Shown: one piece after another, positions 46,083-54,373 of the stretch
How positions within the stretch are numbered: position 1 is the first letter of the stretch
Layout of the letters: every line of letters begins with the position of its first letter
Source: Parapristionchus giblindavisi
Lineage: Eukaryota; Nematoda; Chromadorea; Rhabditida; Diplogasteridae
Assembly: GCA_943737045.1 (NCBI GenBank)
Contig: CALSFV010000320.1
Coordinates: forward strand, 124,001-188,000
Direction of reading: 5' to 3'
Length of the DNA stretch: 64,000 nucleotides
Position numbers and translations under genes: made by a program
The notes under the pieces: generated by a model
The model's database searches: none
Told to the model about the DNA's origin: nothing
What the model saw: the letters and a program-made list of their open reading frames with translations, nothing else

Positions 46083-46776
46083 ATGTCAAAAGCGTTTTGC
46101 TGCCCTCGTTATTTATTCTCGAGCGACAAGAGATGTACCGCGCTGCGTGGATCTGGTACACGTAAGTCGTTTTCATTATTGTTACATTACGGAAAGTAGA
46201 ATTGTGTTGCTATATTTTTTGATAGATGTGTTGCACTATTATTAGTGCACTACTGATATATTTCAGGCAATACAGAACACCGGGCCAGTCCAAAAATCTA
46301 GTATAAAAGTCTAGTAAAAAATTATCTTTATTTCTGCAGTAGTGCCAGATTTCAATGCAGTTTTATCTACAATTTTAGAGGCTTTCGTGATCACAACAAG
46401 AGAGAAAAAAAGAGAAAATCAAAACTTGAACAACTCAGAATTTCTATTTCAATTAGTTCTATTCTGAGAATATGCATTGTTGGATGTCATCATAAACCTA
46501 CTTAAAATAGCAGGCCGACCAGGTCGACCAAAGCCTTTTGATTGATTTCGCAATGACTTAGAATAAATATTTTACTTCAATAAACTTCGTTTATCCAACA
46601 AAATATAACATTCCAGGGTCATTTTATTGACACTCGCTCTTGCAATGATCACCATAACTGCAATTACATTTACGTGCATGTCATGTTGTTTCTACACTTG
46701 TTGTTCTGCTTCGACGATAAAGGACAAAGATAAGGAAGGATTGGAAACAGAAATAGCCAACTGTATCGAAGTTTAA
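46083..46776 (+). CDS. Possible small single-pass membrane protein (unresolved model)
   Basis: Exon 46083-46161 starts MSKAFCCPRYLFSSDKRC and ends at a good GTAAGT donor. Exon 46617-46776 encodes a transmembrane helix (VILLTLALAMITITAITFTC) followed by a Cys cluster (CCFYTCC) and a charged tail, ending at a stop. The two exons are out of phase by one base, and a middle exon (candidate acceptor before 46267) could not be completed. The plan, paired Cys, one TM and a juxtamembrane Cys cluster, recalls Shisa-like proteins, but this is only resemblance. Confidence 0.35.
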
Positions 46777-47105
46777 AGGAGTACTGATTGTATTCTAATC
46801 TATTGTCATTTACACTTCCTCCCTCTTCAATAGCCTCTTCCTTCTTCTCTTCAATATATCTCACAATTACTGGTCACTAAATGTCCCTTGACATTTCTAT
46901 CTCATTTGTTTCTGCAGTTGCCAATATAATAGTATAAATCTAGTAAAGCACATTCACATTTTCCGTGTGTTCGCCGGTATTTCTTTTCATCATGAATTAT
47001 GATAAATTGTTCTATTAATGGTAACTGGTATTCACAAAATTTGATTCAAAATTGCTAAACAGTTGCTGATGATGTTCAGAACGAAAAAACTCGAGGAAAA
47101 ATTAA

Positions 47106-49072
47106 GAGGCCTGTTCCCTAAGACTCGATCATATTCGACCACCCCCGGACACGTGAGCTAGCAATGAGAACTGGGAGTCCATACTTGGGTGTTAGGAGTG
47201 CCCCCGGCCCTTATTACACAAAACGGCTGAAATTTCCTGTTTGTGCCCTCAGGCTATTAGAAAAAATAATTTTTAAAAAAAACTTTAAAAAATCATAATT
47301 TCTCAAATTGTTGAGATGAAGTCTAAATACCGTCTGCGATGCGTCTAGAGTACACAGTGCTTGCTAATTCACTATTAGCATCGAATGTGCGTTGATTCCT
47401 AAACCACTTTTTTGACTCAAAGTTTTGGTTTTTTCGGACAAATCATCCCTTGTTTTAGTGAGTGCCCAAAATTTCCGACCAGGTATTGTAGCCTAAGCAA
47501 TTCTGCATTGATTTAACTTAAAACTGGGTTCTTCCCGATCGACCATTTTGTCGAATTTTTTACTCGAACTTCCGTCATCGATGGTTTTCCCGAACAAATG
47601 CTGTATTTTCCAAACGATTGGTGAGGAATTGTGGTCCACTCAAAGTTTAGAGGTGAGACGAGTAAAATGACACAAGTAGCCCATCACTTTGATCAACTTG
47701 AAAATTTCGATTTTCATGACCCGGGGGTCATGGTCCGAAAATTTCAAGTTAGAAATGTTTTCATTTATGTGGCTTATTGTGAAGTACTAATGATGTGAAT
47801 AATATTCAGCCAATGCTCAATGGCTGATCTCTCTTTTCAACCATTTTTTCGAAAATTATCATTCTGATTGCTTGTCAAAAATCAGAATTGCGTTTGAATC
47901 AGTTTCCAACTTGCTTTCTATAACACTGTTATAGTACTTTACAATGTATACAATCAATATGAAAATCGTTGATTTTCGAAAATTCATATTTTTTTACCAT
48001 GACCCCGGGGTCATGGAAATCGATTTTTCAAAAGTGAGCCGAATGCCGGGATTTCAGTTCTACTATGTTTACTCATCATGAAACTTCACATTGTCATTGT
48101 CATTTGCTCATTGTCGCAGCATTCGAGTCGACAAACTGCAATATTTCAAAAATTTACCGTGAAAGTAGGCACTCAAATTAAATTTTTTGAATTTTCGAAA
48201 TTAAACGATTTTCATAATTATTATGTACATTGTAAAGTACTATGTCAGAAAGTTACAGAAAGCAAGTTGGAAACTGATTCAAACACAATTCTGATTTTTC
48301 ACACGCATTCAGAACGAAAATTTTCGAAAAAAATGATTGAAAGGAGAGATCAGCCATTGAGCATTGGCTGAATATTATTCACATCATTAGTACTTCACAA
48401 TAAGCCACATAAATGAAAACATTTCAAACTTGAGAAATTTTGAAATTTTCGGACCATGACCCCGGGTCGTGAAAATCGAAATTTTCAAGTTGATCCAAGT
48501 GATGGGCTACTTGTGTCATTTTACTTGACTCACCTCTAAACTTTGAGTGGACCACAATTCCTCACCAGTCGTTTGGAAAATACAGCATTTGTTCGGGAAA
48601 ACCATCGATGACGGAAGTTCGAGCAAAAAATTCGACAAAATGGTCGATCGGGAAGAACCCAGTTTTAAGTTAAATCAATGCAGAATTGCTTAGGCTACAA
48701 TACCTGGTCGGAAATTTTGGGCACTCACTAAAACAAGGGATGATTTGTCCGAAAAAACCAAAACTTTGAGTCAAAAAAGTGGTTTAGGAATCAACGCACA
48801 TTCGATGCTAATAGTGAATTAGCAAGCACTGTGTACTCTAGACGCATCGCAGATGGTATTTAGACTTCATCTCAACAATTTGAGAAATTATGATTTTTTA
48901 AAGTTTTTTAAAAAAATTATTTTTTTCTAATAGCCTGAGGGCACAAACAGGATATTTCAGCCGTTTTGTGTAATAAGGGCCGGGGGCACTCCTAACACCC
49001 AAGTATGGACTCCCAGTTCTCATTGCTAGCTCACGTGTCCGGGGGGTGGTCGAGTCTTAACGGCCATCTCTC
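47106..49072. mobile_element. 2-kb fold-back element with about 900-bp arms, flanked by TTAA
   Basis: The left arm (47106-48000) and right arm (about 48130-49072) are inverted copies, with blocks cacccccggacacgtgagc, tacttgggtgttaggagtg, tttgtgccctcaggctat and cggaagttcgagcaaaaaa. TTAA stands at both borders (47102-47105, 49073-49076), as for piggyBac-type targets. The right terminus GAGAGATGGCCG matches the solo arm at 9059; the left terminus is altered. The 130-bp centre has a short open frame without support. Confidence 0.85.
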
Positions 49073-49576
49073 TTAAGAAGTTGTTCACCTTCGTCATTGA
49101 TCGTCACAATCACCAAAATAAACACAACATAAGATAAAATAAATTTAATATGTTTTGTCTATCAGTGCACAGACCGCAATAAAGAAGTGAAAATCATGTG
49201 TATAAATAATTTAAGTAGGTAGATGGAAAGAAGATCGGTATATTGTAATCTTCATAAAATTGCAAGAGTTACTCACTAAAACTAACTATAATATAAGAGA
49301 GATGATGACACTATAATAGTTGGGAGCAGTCTTATCTCACATTTTGATCGAACTGATAAAGAGGAAGGAAAGATCGATAGCCAGACTTTCTTCATTTCAT
49401 TCTATCGATCTACAACAAATTTAAGTTTAAGAAAATCATTATACTGTTTTATAAACAACTTCATAGAGTGATGTATGTATTGAACACTGGGGTAGATCGA
49501 TCTGCGGTACGGTAGACGAATGTTTGCGTTGGAAGTGGGCCAGTTAGCTGCATTCGCAATGCGGATTTAACATACC

Positions 49577-50251
49577 TGTAGAGGATGAGCTTTATCGTTA
49601 ATAATTACCCTTATCTATATCACATCGCTAGTTGTTTTATGCAAATTATCAATTTACTTTTCTCTAACTCTGCAGTCGGTGGTAATTTATTAGTCCGCTA
49701 TAGCCTAATTACACCCCCTAGTGTGTGCATCGCGTAGCACGTGTGCGGCCCCAAAATCATCCTCTCTTAGATTTCAAGTTCGTTGTGCGTTCGTTGAGGG
49801 AGTCTCGTTTTGGTTTTTGTTGTTGTGTGGATTTTGTCTCTCGTTTATGATTTTGTTGTTCGTTGTTTTGAATACAAGTTTGTAGATAAACTTGTTCGTG
49901 TTACTCCTTATCCTCGTCTTCACATTGAGCGTATAGAGGCTTGTACACCTCATAATATCTGTAGTCGTATCTCTTCTCATTTCCTTTGCCGTATCTCTGT
50001 CTATCCTTCTCTTTCTTCATTACGGTTGTCGTATTTGGTAATACGAGAACTGGCAGATCAGTATTTGGTAATACTGATATACATTGTACTTTGGTAAGTA
50101 CATTGGCAGACTTGTATTTGGTAATACAAGTAGAAGGGGCATCGTTACCGGATCGCTTTTGTTGATAGTGGCCGAAGGCTATCGCCAATTTCGTGAATTA
50201 CCTGGTCAATACTATCAACAATAAGTAGATCAGGGCGCGGTGATCTCTACA
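49577..50251 (+). repeat. 5' LTR of second LTR element
   Basis: 675 bp. It contains the hairpin array at 50030-50130 and two further hairpins near its end (gatag...ctatc about 50164-50185; gtagatca...tgatctctac about 50225-50250). Confidence 0.95.
50030..50130 (+). ncRNA. Array of four TTGGTA-hexaloop hairpins in the LTR
   Basis: Four consecutive hairpins have the identical loop TTGGTA and different, perfectly paired stems: CGTAT/ATACG (50030-50045), ATCAGTAT/ATACTGAT (50057-50078), TGTACT/AGTACA (50085-50102) and CTTGTAT/ATACAAG (50111-50130). Constant loop with compensating stems is the mark of selection on structure. It is placed in the transcribed part of the LTR. Function is unknown; Gag recognition or RNA packaging is an inference. 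Confidence 0.7.
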
Positions 50252-50270
50252 TGGGGGCCAAGCCGGCTTG
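50252..50270 (+). promoter_or_regulatory. Primer-binding site (putative)
   Basis: TGGGGGCC follows the 5' LTR directly. The first seven bases equal those expected for pairing with a tRNA ending GCCCCCA, as tRNA-Pro does in vertebrate retroviruses; the remainder diverges, so the primer is uncertain. Confidence 0.5.
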
Positions 50271-50289
50271 AATTGAGAAGGACAAGATT

Positions 50290-50365
50290 TTGATATTGGT
50301 ATATCAAGTGTTATATTGTTATATCAAGTGTGATATTGTTATATCAAGTAATATTGGTATATTAC
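50290..50365 (+). ncRNA. Leader continuation of the hexaloop hairpin array
   Basis: TTGATA-TTGGTA-TATCAA (50290-50307), a weak unit with loop TTGTTA (about 50312-50325), TGATA-TTGTTA-TATCA (50331-50346) and GTAATA-TTGGTA-TATTAC (50348-50365). Same loop and architecture as the LTR array, now between PBS and Gag. Confidence 0.65.
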
Positions 50366-52570
50366 GTGTTTGAGCATCGGCATTTCGTGTACTGCTGGCG
50401 ACTACATTGTTACGTTGGAGTAACTGATTCGCATCGAGTGCATTCGGTGGACAGAAGGAAATTGATTGATAAGATGATGAACCCTTCTCTGTTACCACCG
50501 CTGAAGAAGTATGATGGAAGTGCGGATGGATGGAGAGAATTCGAAGAGGAATTCTTGTTGAGATATGGAAGAATGGGAGACAACGCAGGGAAAATTGTAT
50601 TGAAGGAGATGATCAACGGAAAAGCGAGAGAGGAGTATAAAAGACTACCTATAGAGTATACGAGTAGATCACTCAAGGAGTGTATGGACTGGTTGAGTAG
50701 TAGATGTCGTCGAAGAATCGGACGTGATAAGTTGGAGAACGAACGAAGATTGAGAAGTCTCACATTGAATGGACGAGTATTGAATGATGTCTTCTTGGGG
50801 TTGGAGTTACTCACTGAGGAACTACATGAAGATGATCCTGACAGGAAAGAAGTGGTGAGAAAGATGCAACTACTATTTATGCACGAGAACCACAAAGAAT
50901 ATCGAGAATTGCTTAGATTATTTGGTGAAAATGAATCATATGTTGGATTGAAGAATCACATATTGAGCTGTGAATGTAGGAATAGAAGGGAGAATTTTCG
51001 ATTCAGCGAGAATGAAAAGAGTGACTACAACTGCTCGTCTAATCGATTACATGAAATTGGTCACAAAACGATGGTGAGTATGAGAGGAATGAGAAATATG
51101 GAAGAAAAGAAGACAAAAGCTGTACAAGAAGAAGTAGTCGATAAAGTAGCTACAAGCCTAGTACAAAGGGAGATTAGTGATGATGAAGAAGCCCAGGGAG
51201 AAGAAGATTCACTACAGTGCAAATATATGCAACGTTTCAAGGACGTCAAGGAAGAATTTGTAGGAGTCAAAGTTGGAGCGTGTTTTGATATTGGAGCCGA
51301 AGTAAACATGCCCGAAAAGAATGCAGTTAATAAGATAAGTGAAGTAGTGATAGAGAATAAGATGATAGGAAATGTTCTCGATGCAAAAGGCAGTCAGGTT
51401 AAGGCTGTTGGAACTGTTAAAATAGATGTTGAAATGAAGATAAGAAAGAGTTGTAGAGTAGAATACATGGTTGCACAGAAGAGGATTCCGTGTATTATAT
51501 CGGGACAGAGTGCCTTGGAAGATATGAGTATGGAGTCGAGGGTGAAAGGTAACGTGAGAGAAATATGTGACAGGAGTAGTAAAGGTGAAGCTGTCACGTC
51601 GATGATGAGTTATGTGGGACATAATGAAGATGATACGGTAATGGAGATAGATGTGGTACTTAATGAGAATAGTACGGTAATTGTAGGAGAAAGTTCAGTT
51701 TTGAGAGAAATCATAATGAAGAGTAATAAAGAGGAGAATATTAAAGAGGTCAATGATGATAATCAGATGGATATCGAGGATGTTGATGATGAGGAAGTTA
51801 ATGAGGTCACTAATAATGATTTAGTCAATGTTGAGGATGTTGATGATGCAGAGGTTAAGGAGATCAATAATCATGATAGGATGGATGTTGAGGATATGAG
51901 TAAGGGTGATAGGAAGGATGTTGAGGATGAAGGCGTTGAGGAGGTCACAAATGATGACAGGATTGTACGAAGTGGTTCAGTGAAAAGTGGAAATGATTCT
52001 GGTACAGTTTCTGAGAATCAGGATGTCAACAGCAAACGATATTGCTGTGAACAAGAAGAACAGTCAAAGATTGGAGATCGAGTGTGTGTGAAAGAGGCGC
52101 ATGGTGATGTTAGAAAGATTGACACTCAAATTGAAGGAATGCTTGGTGGAGTATCGTGTCGGATCGCAAATGATAGATATGAAAGAGTTGTGAAGTTGGT
52201 TCGGGATAAGATGGTGCCGAAAGAGCCTGATAAGAAATCGTTGTTGTTAATGTTGCCCTCAGGGTTTATCGAGAGTGAAGCTATTGAAAGAGCTGATGGT
52301 TGGTCATCTACTAACGCTGCACATGCTGAAGGATTTATTATTACTGTATTTCCATCTACGAAACGATCGAGCAATCAAGATCACCACCACGCTGTCTCAT
52401 GCAATAAGCCTATATTCACTGTATTTTCATCTACGAAGAAATCGAGCAATGAAGATCGCCACCACCCTGTCTCATGCAAGAAGCCTAAAGGATACGATAG
52501 CAGATCTACTCGAACGATGAAGATATCGGATGAGGACATCCGTTTGTGTGAACGGGCATGTAGAGGATGA
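50330..52570 (+). CDS. Gag-protease-like protein of second LTR element
   Basis: The open frame is 746 codons. The first ATG (50330) lies inside the hairpin array, so the ATGs at 50474/50477 (MNPSLLPPLKKYDGSADGW) are likelier starts, giving about 697 aa. Residues about 50-220 (WREFEEEFLLRYG, LKECMDWLSSRCRR, SYVGLKNHILSCECRNRRE) have the build of a retrotransposon Gag capsid. No canonical CCHC knuckle follows, only scattered Cys. At about residue 310-405 a retropepsin-like segment has FDIGAEVNM and later IISGQSALEDM; the usual D-T/S-G is D-I-G. Then come acidic repeats (about 470-560) and a duplicated unit of about 24 residues ending in SCNKP/SCKKP. The stop codon lies 12 bases inside the 3' LTR. 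Confidence 0.8.
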   Translation: MILLYQVILVYYVFEHRHFVYCWRLHCYVGVTDSHRVHSVDRRKLIDKMMNPSLLPPLKKYDGSADGWREFEEEFLLRYGRMGDNAGKIVLKEMINGKAREEYKRLPIEYTSRSLKECMDWLSSRCRRRIGRDKLENERRLRSLTLNGRVLNDVFLGLELLTEELHEDDPDRKEVVRKMQLLFMHENHKEYRELLRLFGENESYVGLKNHILSCECRNRRENFRFSENEKSDYNCSSNRLHEIGHKTMVSMRGMRNMEEKKTKAVQEEVVDKVATSLVQREISDDEEAQGEEDSLQCKYMQRFKDVKEEFVGVKVGACFDIGAEVNMPEKNAVNKISEVVIENKMIGNVLDAKGSQVKAVGTVKIDVEMKIRKSCRVEYMVAQKRIPCIISGQSALEDMSMESRVKGNVREICDRSSKGEAVTSMMSYVGHNEDDTVMEIDVVLNENSTVIVGESSVLREIIMKSNKEENIKEVNDDNQMDIEDVDDEEVNEVTNNDLVNVEDVDDAEVKEINNHDRMDVEDMSKGDRKDVEDEGVEEVTNDDRIVRSGSVKSGNDSGTVSENQDVNSKRYCCEQEEQSKIGDRVCVKEAHGDVRKIDTQIEGMLGGVSCRIANDRYERVVKLVRDKMVPKEPDKKSLLLMLPSGFIESEAIERADGWSSTNAAHAEGFIITVFPSTKRSSNQDHHHAVSCNKPIFTVFSSTKKSSNEDRHHPVSCKKPKGYDSRSTRTMKISDEDIRLCERACRG

Positions 52571-53233
52571 GCTTTATCGTTAATAATTACCCTTATCTAT
52601 ATCACATCGCTAGTTGTTTTATGCAAATTATCAATTTACTTTTCTCTAACTCTGCAGTCGGTGGTAATTTATTAGTCCGCTATAGCCTAATTACACCCCC
52701 TAGTGTGTGCATCGCGTAGCACGTGTGCGGCCCCAAAATCATCCTCTCTTAGATTTCAAGTTCGTTGTGCGTTCGTTGAGGGAGTCTCGTTTTGGTTTTT
52801 GTTGTTGTGTGGATTTTGTCTCTCGTTTATGATTTTGTTGTTCGTTGTTTTGAATACAAGTTTGTAGATAAACTTGTTCGTGTTACTCCTTATCCTCGTC
52901 TTCACATTGAGCGTATAGAGGCTTGTACACCTCATAATATCTGTAGTCGTATCTCTTCTCATTTCCTTTGCCGTATCTCTGTCTATCCTTCTCTTTCTTC
53001 ATTACGGTTGTCGTATTTGGTAATACGAGAACTGGCAGATCAGTATTTGGTAATACTGATATACATTGTACTTTGGTAAGTACATTGGCAGACTTGTATT
53101 TGGTAATACAAGTAGAAGGGGCATCGTTACCGGATCGCTTTTGTTGATAGTGGCCGAAGGCTATCGCCAATTTCGTGAATTACCTGGTCAATACTATCAA
53201 CAATAAGTAGATCAGGGCGCGGTGATCTCTACA
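52559..53233 (+). repeat. 3' LTR of second LTR element
   Basis: 675 bp, no difference from the 5' LTR noticed. It repeats the hairpin array at 53012-53112. Confidence 0.95.
53012..53112 (+). ncRNA. TTGGTA-hexaloop hairpin array in the 3' LTR
   Basis: Exact copy of 50030-50130 at an offset of 2982 bases, so it adds no independent evolutionary evidence. It places the array at the RNA 3' end if it lies in R, or in the integrated copy only if in U5. Confidence 0.65.
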
Positions 53234-53239
53234 TACCTG

Positions 53240-54373
53240 ATGAATCGGCGTTTACAATTGAGATATTGAATCAGCAATAAATTGTATTAATAAAAACGAT
53301 ATTGCCGGAGGAAACGCAACAGGATCATCGGATAGAATATTCATAGTTCTATCATTAAAAAAAGTATTTATTAGGGCAGTTGGAATAAGCACATATGCAA
53401 TACAATCAATGAAAGATAAAGAAACTTAATACGGATAATAATTCGATGAAAGAAAATGGGAGTAGATATTACTATAATGACCGAGCACAATTTATGCTAT
53501 TCCAATTGAAGATTCGCATATTCTGAAGGGATAATTTATTTTTTTTAAACAAACGAGAATTTAAACAATGTTTTCTGTAGAAAGATAGAGATAAAATTAT
53601 AACCTGGTCGTGGGAAGGACTCGTTATGTACAATAAAATGGGGAAAAAACGAAAGAAAGCGGGTAATTTGTCGAATAGTTCCAATGAGATAATGTGAAAT
53701 GAATTTAAATATATTTAGTAATAACTGTAGTACGAACAACGGATTTTTTAGAAACCGAAATCTATACACCTAGATCAGAGATGCTTACAGAGAGAAAATG
53801 AAAGAATATGGGAATTATTAGTTCTATCATAACCGATGAAAAATTGTGACTATATAGAGTACAACCCAGTTGAGATTTGTACGCGCGTGCATTAGCCCGC
53901 ATCATTCATTTCCGCTGTGTTTGAATATTTTTTGTTTGTCAAAATCTTAACCATGAGTGTCTGCGATATCAAGTTTATGTTTACATAAATTTTTATATCA
54001 TGGAACAGTCACACAGCTTTTTTTGTTATTTGTTGTCATACGCAGCGGAAATAAATGATGCGCACTTGTACAAAACTTGACCGTACTGCACTGAAACATG
54101 AATAGATTAAAATTAGCAATACTTTCGTTAAGCAAACGAGCGAGAAAATATCGATGGAACGTAGCAAATTAAATCTTATCAAGACTCGTTATTAGGTAAA
54201 AGAATTCGACTAGGGAAATAGGGGTAAAAGAGCACTCAATCATAGACAATTGCAGTGAAGTCTCAACTGTCATCAGAAACAACAATGAATACATATGCTA
54301 AGATTGAATATAAAACAATTAAGAAACAGTCTTTGTAAGGTTTAAGTAGTACTAATATGAAGACACAATACTG
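53240..54373. other. Intergenic, downstream of the SET gene
   Basis: AT-rich. Minus-strand frames at 53472-53769 overlap each other and have no splice support. No terminator-like feature was recognised. Confidence 0.5.

Larger units (their letters stand above)
49577..53233 (+). mobile_element. Young LTR retrotransposon, Gag-protease-like ORF only
   Basis: Two 675-bp LTRs (49577-50251 and 52559-53233) with perfect TGTAGAG...CTCTACA ends appear identical throughout. The 4-bp target duplication TACC lies at 49573-49576 and 53234-53237. The internal region is only 2307 bp, with one ORF. No RT, RNase H or integrase is present. No polypurine tract is seen before the 3' LTR; the ORF runs straight into it. 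Hairpin arrays with TTGGTA loops occupy the LTR and leader. Superfamily is not assigned. Confidence 0.93.

Noticed and set aside
49810..50188. Open frames on both strands of the second element's LTR
   Set aside because: They are repeated exactly in the other LTR and overlap the hairpin array; no protein-like features.
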